Notes: generated by a model from the letters alone, not told the origin. Shown: positions 42,101 to 51,166, numbered from the stretch's first letter. The stretch: DNA of 64,000 bases from Leptospira sp. (GCA_002786225.1 PEQN01000009.1:20211-84210), one strand, 5' to 3'. Translations and numbers: made by a program.

Positions 42101-45100
42101 AAACGTGAATTTGTTCCTACAGCGTCTATGTAACCACTAGTTCCGTTTGTTCCCGCAAAAATAATACTTACTCCAGTATTTTTATGAGTTCTTACAATAG
42201 TACTAGTTGCGATATTGCAAGTATAAACAAAGTCTCCTACAATCGTTAAACCTTCAGGTTCACTTAATGGTGCTCCAGTTGCTAAGGTACTTACTTCTAG
42301 CGTACGTAAATTCAAAATTCGAATAGAGTTATTGGATCTATCAGCTATGAAAAGTTTTTCTCCCTCCAAATGAAGTCCTCTTGGTTTAGCAAATCGAACT
42401 AAACTTGGATTAGTTGAATCCACATTGCCATCGGCAGGAGAAAGTACTGAAGAATCCCCAGCCAAAGTTTCTGTAAATCCTGAGCTGATTAAGGTTCTTT
42501 TAATTCTATTACCTGTAGTTTCACTGATATATAAATAGGTTCCATCAGTAGCTAAACCCCTAGGGCTATTAAATGCTGAAATTGCACCAGATCCATTTAT
42601 ATTCCCAGCAGTACCATTACCAACTAAAGTATTTACAGAACCCGTAGATGGATTTATAGTTCGAATCGCATGATTACCAGTATCAACGATGTAACCTATT
42701 ACTCCATCGTAAGCAAGAGCTCCTATCGTACTAAATCTTGCTGCTGGTCCAACACCATTTGTAAGATTCGGAGTTAAAAAATTTCCAGCTAAATCCGACA
42801 CAGCACCTCGGTATTGTAGAAAATTTAAAGGAGCAGGTTTATTTTTCGAAATCCCATTTGTAAGTCTGTATCCATTTATACAATTAACTCCTACATTGGT
42901 CAAATTCGTATTTGTGATTGTACCTGAGTAGGAAGACGAAATTGCACATACTAAACCTACTGGTTCTGATGTTATAGAAATATTGAAAGTACTCCCAGAG
43001 TTTAAGGATGAAGCAAATGAAATTGGCGTATTCGTTGATCCAGGAATAACATTTATCGTGTCTACTCCATTAGTAACTTGTAAGCCTGAAGGTAAAGGGT
43101 TTGTGCTAGTGATATTTCCAGACATGGTATAAGAATTGAGTGTACAATTAATATTTACATTCGTAACATTTGAACTAGATATAGATCCAGAAGAATTACT
43201 TATGTTACAAGTTTGCCAAGGTGAAGTAGGTGAGGACAAAACTGTAACTGAGTAAGTGCCACCTGAACCAATGGCTGTAGCAAAAGAGTAAGCCCCATTT
43301 GCTGAAATAATTGTATCATCTGTTCCATTATTTCTAAGTACGAAGCTATTTGCTGCAAATGGTGTAGTAAGTCCTGTGATTGTGCCACTCACTATGTATG
43401 TTTGAACATTGTAATTTAAGGATGCTATAGTGCTAGAGCTGTAGTTTAATTTACATCCTATAACTTTTAAATTTTTATTTTGTACACCTGGAAAAGTGTA
43501 ATTACCTGAGTTGCCATTTGTACATGTTGAAACTGCCATCCCGCACACGGGATCAACAGGTATTGCGGGAGCATTTGCATCATTACTGCAGAACCAAGAA
43601 CTAGTGGTATTGCTTGAAAAAGTTACATTACTACCAGAATTTAAAGTGCTACCAGAAGCTAATGATGCAGTTGGTAATTCTACTTGGAGTTGGTAGGCAC
43701 CACTATTCGCTAAGCTGGAAGGAGTCCAAGCACCATTACAGGCAATAGCCTTTATTGTATTATTTGTATTGGATGTTATTGGAATACTAGTTGAATAAAC
43801 TGTACCTGTTCCCGGACAAGATGGATCCGATTGTGTACCATCTCCTAATGTAAAGAGTAGAGTCGTTCCAACTAAAGTATGAGTAAGAGAAATAGCATTG
43901 TCATTGATTAGAACTCCACTAGCCAAACTAAAGTTTACTGAAGGAAGAGAACAATTCAATACTAAGTTTGATATATTAGAAGATGCTGTTCCAGTCGTAG
44001 TTCCACTAGTAAATGAACAAGATTGGGTCGGTAAACTAGGTTGATTTAACACGGAGATAAGAAATTGACCACCACCTGGAATGGGTGTTGGGAAACTAAA
44101 GATTGTCTGTCCTGCTGCCAAGGACAAATCCTGAGTAGGAAAAGCAGCTCCACCAGTATTTGAAATCCGAATTTGAGTATTAGTTCCAAGAATACTAGAA
44201 GGAGATCCACCAGGTATAGAAATTGTACCGCTAATTAAAAATCCGGAACTACAGTTAACTATGACACTTGTCGCTGGTCCACCTATAACTCCTGTTGGCG
44301 TTGCGAGAACACAATTTCCCGTTGCAATATTTCCACCTGAATTAAGTATAGCCAAGCTAAACCCAGAACCACTTAAGAGAGATGTTGGAAAATTGAGAGT
44401 CGTATCTCCTGTAAAATTTATGATTTCACCACCGTTTACTTGAACCTGTAACTCTTGACCAAGTCCTAAAGTTCCTAAGGCTCCTATTCCTACAGTTTGC
44501 ACTGATAATGGATTAAAATCTGTGACACATGAAATTGAAATATTTAAACCTAAAGTTGGAATTGTACCCGTTAATGGAGAAGTAATGGTACATGTCTGCC
44601 ATGGGCTAGTTGGCTGTGATGAAATTGAAATTGTGTAAGGAGAATTTGGGCTTTGGGCAGGTAGTGCAAATGAAGTTGAACTAATTGCATAAACTGTTGG
44701 AGCTCCAGAACCAGTATAACTTAATTGAAGCCCAGTTCCCGAAAGGCCTGTTGCAGTTCCACTAATCGTTGCTAAAGCAACACCGCATTCTACTTGGATT
44801 AAATTGACATCACTTTGCAAGAATGAACCTCTGCCTCCTGTAACTGAGCAAGATTGAGGAGGAGAAGATGGCTGTTTGGAAATAGTTACATCATATGTAT
44901 CTCCATTTCGAAATCTGTTATTAAAAGTATAAATCCCATTGGAAGGAATAGATAATTCTTCTCCATTATTGGAAAGAGTGAGTCCACTCCCTAATAAATT
45001 TTGTACTTGAACTCTAAGGTTTAAATTACCTGAACGATTGTTAATGAATTGAAGCGAAGAAATGGTTTGAAGAAAATTATCAGAAAGTCCAGGAAATTTA

Positions 45101-45165
45101 CAATTTGTGAAAATTAGAATAGATAAAAAGAAAAATTTGAGAATAGTAAATCGAATTCTTTTCAT
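39181..45165 (-). CDS. giant multidomain surface lipoprotein (Ig-like modules, NHL propeller, LamG domains)
   Basis: The start is the ATG at 45165 (1994 residues). The open frame extends eight codons further to a TTG at 45189. The signal ends LIFTNC, a spirochaetal lipobox. Using the longer numbering, residues 53-410 hold four beta-rich modules ending in an N/S-x-x-C motif. Residues 415-600 look like chitobiase-type modules, and 605-775 hold two more of the first type. At 790-1110 an NHL-type propeller repeats units such as FNSPRGLATDGTYLYISE. Three LamG domains lie at 1113-1306, 1328-1540 and 1548-1740, with a LamG-like end at 1760-2002. A secreted or surface adhesin or carbohydrate-binding role is likely. 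The ligand is unknown. Confidence 0.88.
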   Translation of the reverse strand: MKRIRFTILKFFFLSILIFTNCKFPGLSDNFLQTISSLQFINNRSGNLNLRVQVQNLLGSGLTLSNNGEELSIPSNGIYTFNNRFRNGDTYDVTISKQPSSPPQSCSVTGGRGSFLQSDVNLIQVECGVALATISGTATGLSGTGLQLSYTGSGAPTVYAISSTSFALPAQSPNSPYTISISSQPTSPWQTCTITSPLTGTIPTLGLNISISCVTDFNPLSVQTVGIGALGTLGLGQELQVQVNGGEIINFTGDTTLNFPTSLLSGSGFSLAILNSGGNIATGNCVLATPTGVIGGPATSVIVNCSSGFLISGTISIPGGSPSSILGTNTQIRISNTGGAAFPTQDLSLAAGQTIFSFPTPIPGGGQFLISVLNQPSLPTQSCSFTSGTTTGTASSNISNLVLNCSLPSVNFSLASGVLINDNAISLTHTLVGTTLLFTLGDGTQSDPSCPGTGTVYSTSIPITSNTNNTIKAIACNGAWTPSSLANSGAYQLQVELPTASLASGSTLNSGSNVTFSSNTTSSWFCSNDANAPAIPVDPVCGMAVSTCTNGNSGNYTFPGVQNKNLKVIGCKLNYSSSTIASLNYNVQTYIVSGTITGLTTPFAANSFVLRNNGTDDTIISANGAYSFATAIGSGGTYSVTVLSSPTSPWQTCNISNSSGSISSSNVTNVNINCTLNSYTMSGNITSTNPLPSGLQVTNGVDTINVIPGSTNTPISFASSLNSGSTFNISITSEPVGLVCAISSSYSGTITNTNLTNVGVNCINGYRLTNGISKNKPAPLNFLQYRGAVSDLAGNFLTPNLTNGVGPAARFSTIGALAYDGVIGYIVDTGNHAIRTINPSTGSVNTLVGNGTAGNINGSGAISAFNSPRGLATDGTYLYISETTGNRIKRTLISSGFTETLAGDSSVLSPADGNVDSTNPSLVRFAKPRGLHLEGEKLFIADRSNNSIRILNLRTLEVSTLATGAPLSEPEGLTIVGDFVYTCNIATSTIVRTHKNTGVSIIFAGTNGTSGYIDAVGTNSRFNNPHGITNDGSYLYVGDLLNHRVRRIQISTQMVTTVAGSGLTGSLTGVGVAANIQNPMYLLNSGNSLVFGSFHQLRNINENQLAAYYPLNDSYANLSGSIDLLPTGTPTATLGRFNEPNGAILFSSGNYLTNPTPPITSTSNLTLSAWVKWDGSPTGNEQQIIAVGNSNGYALTLRNSIGNKLTILQPMTGWGVNCQYTLATNTWTHILAISDLPGRWRMFINGKNICQDILAAPLAPSGNISVGGLPAINQYFSGSISNVRIFNRVLNEGEIQELAQDADPFLVGSSYSTAATGLLTHYTMDGTVNLDDSGPFSNLLTNFNATTPTIGKDGNTTGSFRFNGTNHQMVSGLNLDRGLPMGASPRSMCAWIAPEDYPSPGNFAMVSLYGSPGTTNGASTLGLHTDIGGIRYLAFVTTNSDALLPFTIPLNTWSHYCITYNGGTPVQFYVNGLLVGTANTPSALATVPNGFRIGNWHNNAANGGNHFFKGKIDDVRIYNSALSSIAIRQLATQVPTGLIRRYDFNGDLNDISGFGQNGTIVGTVTPSSDRNSLGNSAYSFPFLNGNYIFASDSGLPMGTSPRSMCAWYRGIRTDFSIAFSYGNENVGTQVSALWLQDETLLRFWGNGTDVNASVNLPYYVWNHVCLTFDGTQSQVFSNGRLVAGPSGHGLNTVSNPSNRMYLGSWVSGREFQGTLDEVRIYNRVLSNQEIMALSGTHPMQVTSWSTSPATSSLKFFYQSDTLGVLTNGAAVATWRDSSGNTNDLTSSTNITYLTNGINSKPSVSLNGVNSHMRKSTPIGVSSLNRFSFFSVISPTAFSGSYSYFVDLFEPSSCPGSNPYPNFFLNTNAFGGGYCASNNSWNTSSFLNIGQNYLLSIGWNNAVLDPDHGLNYVIFVNGIQGGGFNYPTLTPVATEINLGHAPGTAALRGSVSEILFFTQSLNTINSTYGVTWKDKDIVECYLSAKYNIPTNHSCP

Positions 45166-45363
45166 TGATTTATGGGATTTGACTATCAATTAAAAGATAA
45201 TTTACTTTTAATAAGTCAATTAATTATTTATATTTGCGATTATTTTAAAAAAATAATTGATACTAATTAAGCAAGGAATTATGATAAATGATTGCATAAA
45301 TGATATTCCAGTTATGTCTTATTAAAGGTTCTTGTGTACTTATGAAATATTAATTTTGGATAT

Positions 45364-45451
<88 letters not shown>

Positions 45452-45462
45452 GGAATTAGCGT

Positions 45463-45546
<84 letters not shown>

Positions 45547-45849
45547 TAGCTTTACTCATTTTTTTGAAAGGGGGTGCATGGTCAATTGAATTCTGTAACT
45601 AAGTGATTTTTGAATTAAAATTTGTTATTTATTGTTTATGTCGCAAACAATGAAGTAAATTAATTTTTCAATGAATTCTGAACCTTAGCCATTCTAAGGA
45701 ATTTATCTTTTAAAGAATAAAAAATTAGCATTCATCTCTTAAGCGAAATTAAGAAATAATTTCCAAATTATATTTCGCTCTTAGATAATAATTAGCATAT
45801 AAAATATTATCTTTTCATAATAATCAGATCACGAAAGTGTATAGAAAAT
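45547..45849. other. 303-bp intergenic region, no gene seen
   Basis: Very AT-rich DNA between the tRNA-Ser pair and the methyltransferase gene. I see no convincing ORF. A short hairpin, CCTTAG (45683-45688) and CTAAGG (45694-45699), and an 8-bp inverted repeat, AGCGAAAT (45742-45749) and ATTTCGCT (45772-45779), are present. They may be regulatory or chance. Confidence 0.5.
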
Positions 45850-46953
45850 ATGAATCTTGGTGATATTCTTCCTTTAACTCCAACAAAATGGGTTGATAAT
45901 GGTTATACAATTTCGCATTTTTTAGGAAAAACATTTTTTCTAAGAGGGGGAATTCCTAACATAGAAGGAAATTTCACAATTGAAAGAATTACTTCTAAAG
46001 TAATTTTTGCATCGAATTATTCCATTTCCACAGATTGTAAAGTTTTTCCTATCTGTGGTGGATGCAGTTACAGAAATATTAGTTATGAAGATGAGATACA
46101 TCTTAAAATAGAAGAACTAGCACGATGTCTAAATGTAGATCAACATTCTATCGATGTAATTTTTTCTAAATCTGAGCATTATAGAAACAATGTACAATGG
46201 AAAAAAGAAGGTAGTAAGATTGGATTCTATAAAAGTTTTTCAAATGAAATTGTAGATTTGAAGAACGTTGGATGCTTAAATTTAGATTCGCAATTGATTT
46301 TTCCACCCCTAGTAAAAACCCAAAAATATAAAGAAGAATTTAAATTTAGACTTTCAAACTCTAAGGGTATCGATTATTCGAAAGAAGAGACATTAATCGA
46401 GATAAAAGACTTCCTTTTTAAGATACCCAAAAATGGTTTCATGCAGACCAATCAATATCTTCTCCAACCTTGGTTAGAAAAAATTAAAACTTTATTACCA
46501 AAAGAAACAAATAATCATATAATAGAATTCTATTGTGGTGTCGGAATGATCGGAATTTATGCCAGTGAAAGAATCGCCTTCCTGGAAGGGTTTGAGTTAG
46601 TAGAAAATTCTGTACGCTATGCACGTATAAATGCGGAAAATAATAATCTTAAGAATTTTAAATACAAAGCAATAGATTTGAATAAAAATTTTCCTGATAT
46701 CCAAAATAAAGATGAAACTATTTGGGTTTTGAATCCTGCCAGAGCTGGTTTAAGTGGAAAAGTATTAAATGCTATTTTAAATTATAAACCAAAAGAGATA
46801 GTATATTCCAGTTGCGACTCTATGACTCTCGGACGTGATTTAAAATTCCTTAACAATTCAAATAGTGATTATTTTTTAGATCAAATTGTACTTTTTGATT
46901 TTTTTCCAAGAACTCCGCATTACGAAGTTTTAGTTCATTTAAAGAAAAAATGA
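45850..46953 (+). CDS. TrmA/RlmD-type RNA uridine-5-methyltransferase
   Basis: A 367-residue SAM-dependent RNA m5U methyltransferase. The N-terminal iron-sulfur motif is CKVFPICGGC (C-x5-C-x2-C), and VGCLN may supply the fourth Cys. The SAM motif is IEFYCGVGMIGIYA. NPARAGLSG corresponds to the PPRxG loop, and YSSCDSMTLGRDL carries the catalytic Cys of the SCN-type motif. The enzyme is shorter than E. coli RlmD and has no clear TRAM domain. The target (rRNA or tRNA) is not assigned. It is followed after 47 bp by the antiporter gene. Confidence 0.88.
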   Translation: MNLGDILPLTPTKWVDNGYTISHFLGKTFFLRGGIPNIEGNFTIERITSKVIFASNYSISTDCKVFPICGGCSYRNISYEDEIHLKIEELARCLNVDQHSIDVIFSKSEHYRNNVQWKKEGSKIGFYKSFSNEIVDLKNVGCLNLDSQLIFPPLVKTQKYKEEFKFRLSNSKGIDYSKEETLIEIKDFLFKIPKNGFMQTNQYLLQPWLEKIKTLLPKETNNHIIEFYCGVGMIGIYASERIAFLEGFELVENSVRYARINAENNNLKNFKYKAIDLNKNFPDIQNKDETIWVLNPARAGLSGKVLNAILNYKPKEIVYSSCDSMTLGRDLKFLNNSNSDYFLDQIVLFDFFPRTPHYEVLVHLKKK

Positions 46954-47000
46954 TATTCAAACATTTCATACCAAGAAAAATGAAAGACTAAGACATTAGT

Positions 47001-49118
47001 ATGACTAACCGAAACAGAATTATATATACATTTCTTTTTATTTTAACCTTCGCATCTCTTGGTTACGTTCTTCAACAAGGGAATTCATTAGAAGAAAATA
47101 AAATATCTAACCAATCTGAATTAGGCCTTGCTCTAAGTCCTATGTTTTTCATTAATGAAGAGTTCTCTTTAGATTCTGTTTATTCGGATATTCTTAAAAA
47201 TGCGGATCAGCCTCTCTCCAAAACACTTTTTCTTATAATACTTATTCTTTTGATTTCGAGAATGATTGGACTTTTTTTTAGAAGATTAGGCCAGCCTACA
47301 GTACTAGGCGAAATACTTGCTGGAGTATTTATTGGACCTTCTGTTTTTGGGTTTTTTTTTCCAGGATTTTATGAATTCCTATTTATAGGTTCTCATGCAA
47401 TAATTTTAAATTCATTAAGTGAGTTAGGTCTTATTCTCTTTATGTTCGTAATTGGAATGCAGATCGATTTTGTTTTCGTATTTAAGAAATCCCAATCAAT
47501 TAAATTGATAAGCCATTCCCTTATCTTGATTCCATTTTTTTTGGGAATTGTAATGGCGTTTTTTTATTACAGTGATTATGCTCCTTCGAATATTGGTTTT
47601 TTTGAATTTTCCTTCTTCTTTGGAATTGCAATCACCATCACAGCTTATCCTTTGCTAGCTAGAATTCTAAATGAAAAAGGGCTATCCAATAGTAATCTCG
47701 GCCACATTGCGCTTAGCACAGCAGCATTTGGAAATATCATAGTTTGGTTTTTTCTATCAATACTTATTATATTAATAAAATCATCCAATTTCAATAGTAT
47801 ATTACTAACTATAGCTTTATCGATAACTTATACTTTAATAATGATTTTTATTATTCATCCTTTTCTTAAGCGCTTAAGTGAAATATATGTTAGTAGAGAA
47901 AATCTAACTAAATCGGCTATGGCAATTGTTTTTCTTACATTGTTTAGTTCAGCTTTTTTGACTGATTTGATTGGACTTCATGTACTTATTGGATCATTTT
48001 TTGCTGGAGTAATCATGCCGTCTGATCAGAAGTTAAAAGATTTAATTTCTGAAAGAGTTGATTACATTGCCTTAGTGTTCCTCCTCCCTTTATTTTTTGC
48101 TTTTATGGGATTAGCAACAGATTTAACATTATTTGCGAAACAAGATAATCTCATTTTACTTCTTGTTGTAACTATTGTTTCAATAATGAGTAAATTTTCT
48201 GTAGCATCTCTTACTTCAAGAGCAATGGGAATGAGTTGGAGAGATTCATTGAGTTTGGGAACATTAATGAATACTCGTGGAATTATGGAATTAATTGTAA
48301 TCAATATAGGTTACCAATTGGGGATTATAGATAAAGTTATCTATACTGTGTTAGTTGTAATGACAATAGCCACAACATTAATCACCAAGCCTCTATTAAA
48401 ATACATTCAATCCAATTTTTTTGATGATGACACAAAGCAACCTCTAGAGGCTTTCAGAAAAATCCTAATCTCTTTTGGACAAGCTTCTATGGGTGTAGCT
48501 TTAATAAAGCTTTCTGATTTTTTATTCTCATCCTATCGAGATAAAACTCAATTAACAGCTATACACATTACTCCAACTGAAATCTTATCACCTGAAGAAG
48601 AAGCGGAATACAAAAGGAAATCATTTTCCGATATCGAAGATTTAATGAGTCATTTGAATATAAATCTAGAAATGGTTCACAAAACAACAGAGAATGTAAC
48701 GTATGAAATTTTGAACCAAGCTAAGAAAACAAATTCTCGTTTCTTATTTATAGGTGCCGCCAAATCGCTGTTTACGAAAAATATTCTCGGAGGTAAAATT
48801 CGTTCTATTCTAAATTATGCTCCCTGCAATGTTGGAGTATTATTAGATAATGGCTTGGATAAAATTAAAAAGGTTCTTATCTTAAAGAAAACAACTAACT
48901 CATTAGGATTTGAAAAGTTATCTTATTATTTACAAAAAGTGCATGGTCGAACTGTAAAACAGATGACCATATCACAATTTACTACTTTGAAGCATGACGA
49001 TTTCAAAGATTATCAATTGGTATTGGTTGAACTCGAGCTCTGGAAAGAAAGAGAAGAATTTTTGGAAATAGAATTATTCAATTTGAATTCTTCTTTTTTG
49101 ATAATTCAATTTAAATAA
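47001..49118 (+). CDS. CPA2-family cation/proton antiporter-like protein with C-terminal USP-like domains
   Basis: A 705-residue inner-membrane protein with an N-terminal hydrophobic segment and about 12 transmembrane helices (70-470). CPA2 motifs include RLGQPTVLGEILAGVFIGPS and LMNTRGIMELIVINIGYQ, like plant CHX and bacterial KefB relatives. The ion-binding pair usually DD or ND reads AAFGNIIVW here, so the expected Asp residues are missing. The C-terminus (about 480-705) has two universal-stress-like domains, the first ending APCNVGVLLD. The transport mode is therefore uncertain. The MFS gene begins 13 bp after its stop. Confidence 0.85.
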   Translation: MTNRNRIIYTFLFILTFASLGYVLQQGNSLEENKISNQSELGLALSPMFFINEEFSLDSVYSDILKNADQPLSKTLFLIILILLISRMIGLFFRRLGQPTVLGEILAGVFIGPSVFGFFFPGFYEFLFIGSHAIILNSLSELGLILFMFVIGMQIDFVFVFKKSQSIKLISHSLILIPFFLGIVMAFFYYSDYAPSNIGFFEFSFFFGIAITITAYPLLARILNEKGLSNSNLGHIALSTAAFGNIIVWFFLSILIILIKSSNFNSILLTIALSITYTLIMIFIIHPFLKRLSEIYVSRENLTKSAMAIVFLTLFSSAFLTDLIGLHVLIGSFFAGVIMPSDQKLKDLISERVDYIALVFLLPLFFAFMGLATDLTLFAKQDNLILLLVVTIVSIMSKFSVASLTSRAMGMSWRDSLSLGTLMNTRGIMELIVINIGYQLGIIDKVIYTVLVVMTIATTLITKPLLKYIQSNFFDDDTKQPLEAFRKILISFGQASMGVALIKLSDFLFSSYRDKTQLTAIHITPTEILSPEEEAEYKRKSFSDIEDLMSHLNINLEMVHKTTENVTYEILNQAKKTNSRFLFIGAAKSLFTKNILGGKIRSILNYAPCNVGVLLDNGLDKIKKVLILKKTTNSLGFEKLSYYLQKVHGRTVKQMTISQFTTLKHDDFKDYQLVLVELELWKEREEFLEIELFNLNSSFLIIQFK

Positions 49119-49131
49119 AACTAAGGAAATT

Positions 49132-50340
49132 ATGACTAAAGACAAAATCTATTTTTTATCAGCATTTTTCGGACTTTTAGCTGGAAATATGTTCAATTAC
49201 GCAATTGTAATTTTTAGCCATTCCCTTTCTGAAGATAAATCATTTGCTTCAACAGTATTTTTTATAGCTTATCTACCATTTTTACTTTTTTCCTTTCGTG
49301 CAGGATTCGTTTTAGATAAGTATTCAAGAAAATTAATCCTATTTTTAAGTCAATTAGTCACCGCTTCCTGTGGTTTTTTTCCTGGTTTACTAACCTATCT
49401 TGGGTATTTAGATTCTTCGAACAAAGAAATCTTGTATCTCTTTGCTTTTATAAATGGAATAGCTATGACATTTATTATGCCAGGAAGGTTTGCAGTTCTT
49501 GGTGAGTTGGTAACTCATGACAAAATTGCAAAAAATACTGTTATTCTGAATTTCATTATTCTCTTTGGATTTGCTCTTTCTCCAGTGATTTCAGGAATTA
49601 TACGAGATCAATTTTCATATGCAACTTTACTAATGGTTACAGGTTCTATCTATTTCTTTAGTGCTATGATACTTTCAATTATTCCTATTCCACATGAAAA
49701 AGTTCATAATCATCCACACCGCAAAGAAGCCTTCATGGAATCTTTTAATTTTGTTAAAAAAGAAAAGCTCGTGAATCAAGCTTTGTTAGCTATGTTTTTT
49801 GGAATGTTTATTGTTGGTGTGATTCAAGTTCTCTTACCAGATTTTGCAAAAGAAATACTCAAATTAAATGAGAAAGAAAGAGGAACTCTCATGGGAATGT
49901 TGGGTCTAGGTTTGTTACTTGGATCTTTATTTTCTCTAAGTATAGCAAAGTTGATTGGTCGTGGAAAATGCATTCTTCTATCAATTTCACTCTCAGGTAT
50001 TTTAATGATAGTGATAGCTACTATTACAAATCCAATTTTATCAATGTCTGTTCTCTTTATTGCAGGATTGTTTTTAGGGACAGTAACTTCATTTGTCCCT
50101 TCAATCATCCAAGCAGCCACACCGAATAATTTAAGAGGAAGAGTTATGAGTTATTTTTCTCTCGTCTTTTTGCTAACTCCAGCAATAAGCGGACTTGGTT
50201 ATGGGTTCTTAGCAGACAAAATAGGATTGGTGAATGTCTTTATTATTTCAGGAATAGTAGCAATTTCAATGGGCCTTCTAGGATGGATTATCCTTACTGA
50301 TTTAAAAATTGCAGATAAAAAGTTAAATCTTCCATCTTGA
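49132..50340 (+). CDS. MFS transporter
   Basis: A 402-residue major-facilitator protein with about 12 transmembrane helices. The loop 2-3 motif resembles motif A (RAGFVLDKYSRKLILF). A second related loop appears after helix 8 (SIAKLIGRGKCILLSI), and LRGRVMSYFSL near the fourth pair of helices fits the efflux-type branch of this family. It follows the CPA2 gene by 13 bp, so the two are likely co-transcribed. The last 18 bp overlap the convergent DUF3365 gene. Substrate unknown. Confidence 0.9.
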   Translation: MTKDKIYFLSAFFGLLAGNMFNYAIVIFSHSLSEDKSFASTVFFIAYLPFLLFSFRAGFVLDKYSRKLILFLSQLVTASCGFFPGLLTYLGYLDSSNKEILYLFAFINGIAMTFIMPGRFAVLGELVTHDKIAKNTVILNFIILFGFALSPVISGIIRDQFSYATLLMVTGSIYFFSAMILSIIPIPHEKVHNHPHRKEAFMESFNFVKKEKLVNQALLAMFFGMFIVGVIQVLLPDFAKEILKLNEKERGTLMGMLGLGLLLGSLFSLSIAKLIGRGKCILLSISLSGILMIVIATITNPILSMSVLFIAGLFLGTVTSFVPSIIQAATPNNLRGRVMSYFSLVFLLTPAISGLGYGFLADKIGLVNVFIISGIVAISMGLLGWIILTDLKIADKKLNLPS

Positions 50341-50892
50341 AGAAAATGCACCCCTAAGTTCACCTAATTTATAGTCTTGAGCTTTATCTTTTGGGTATTT
50401 ATCTTGGATTTTTTTTAACGTTCCTGGTTTTATATCTCCAAACCCACCATGACATTGTAAACAATTGGGATTTTCAAGGACGATAGGATTCATAACTCTA
50501 TATTCAGCATTTTGAATTTCAGAGTAAACTGCAAGTTTCTTTCCATTTTTTAAATCCTCAGTCCATTTCTGTAATACCTTTTTCTCCCATGCATCCGGTT
50601 CATGGTTAGGATTACGAAATTTTTCAGAGACTCTTCGGATTTGTAGATTGTTTTCAGAAGCTATTTTTGCTTCTATCTTAGGTGAAAGTTCAGAACAGAC
50701 TTCTATTGAATTTTCAGCACCTCTTTCTTGAACTGCTTTTAGTAGATTGGATTGTAACTCATTTTTGAATACACTTACAACAGAATGTGTTTTGGTTAGG
50801 TATAAATTTTCATCTACTTTAGGTGCGCAGGATAGAAACACTAAAGAAAGAAAAAACACCCTTGCTAGGGTGCTGAAATATTCAAATTTCAA
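50323..50892 (-). CDS. DUF3365 lipoprotein with a c-type haem motif
   Basis: A 189-residue lipoprotein. The signal ends LVFLSC (Cys22), a standard lipobox. The DUF3365 (Tll0287-like) core contains NSIEVCSELSPKIEAKIASE, IRRVSEKFRNPNHEPDAWE and CLQCHGG near residue 158, a CxxCH motif for covalent haem c. It is probably a periplasmic redox or sensor protein. It lies 1 bp after the DUF2892 gene. A terminator-like hairpin sits in its signal-peptide codons. Confidence 0.88.
   Translation of the reverse strand: MKFEYFSTLARVFFLSLVFLSCAPKVDENLYLTKTHSVVSVFKNELQSNLLKAVQERGAENSIEVCSELSPKIEAKIASENNLQIRRVSEKFRNPNHEPDAWEKKVLQKWTEDLKNGKKLAVYSEIQNAEYRVMNPIVLENPNCLQCHGGFGDIKPGTLKKIQDKYPKDKAQDYKLGELRGAFSSRWKI
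50851..50872 (-). terminator. terminator-like hairpin inside the start of the DUF3365 gene (possible attenuator)
   Basis: Read on the minus strand, CACCCT-AGCA-AGGGTG forms a perfect 6-bp GC-rich stem followed at once by six T and then further T-rich sequence. It lies at codons 7-12 of the DUF3365 gene, just after the DUF2892 gene, so premature termination or differential expression of the second gene is possible. Confidence 0.55.
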
Positions 50893-50893
50893 T

Positions 50894-51094
50894 CTATTTT
50901 CCTTTAGTAGAAAGTTTGAATGGTAAATAAGCTGGGCAAGTTCCTACCAAGCTTGTTGCTAAAAAGATAATCCCTACAATTCCTAAAGCAATTGCTATCG
51001 TGCCTGATAGTATTCCACCAAAATACAATCCAGCTACAACTAGGGCTCCTACACCACGGATTGCTCTATCAATAGTTCCCATATTTTTAATCAT
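50894..51094 (-). CDS. DUF2892 (YgaP-type) inner-membrane protein
   Basis: The start is the ATG at 51094, with AAGGAG at 51108-51103 eight bases upstream. A TTG two codons earlier is unlikely. The 66-residue product matches the DUF2892 domain: NMGTIDRAIRGVGALVVAG, two transmembrane helices, and the terminal GTCPAYLPFKLST. This domain often occurs beside rhodanese or other sulfur-handling genes. A CsoR-like palindrome lies 57 bp upstream, and the DUF3365 gene follows by 1 bp. Confidence 0.92.
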   Translation of the reverse strand: MIKNMGTIDRAIRGVGALVVAGLYFGGILSGTIAIALGIVGIIFLATSLVGTCPAYLPFKLSTKGK

Positions 51095-51150
51095 AAGCAA
51101 AACTCCTTTTCTTCATGATAAGAAATTGAAATAAAATGTCAATAAAAATT

Positions 51151-51166
51151 ATACCATGGGGGGTAT
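51151..51166. promoter_or_regulatory. CsoR/CstR-like operator candidate
   Basis: ATACCATGGGGGGTAT is an imperfect palindrome with a G-run between ATACC and GGTAT arms. This is the layout of operators bound by CsoR-family repressors (copper, nickel, formaldehyde or persulfide sensors). It lies upstream of the DUF2892 gene. Which sensor uses it is unknown; none is in this window. Confidence 0.5.

Noticed and set aside
41306..44443. Short plus-strand ORFs opposite the giant lipoprotein
   Set aside because: They are shadows of repetitive, Thr/Ser-rich coding sequence with no start signals or domains.
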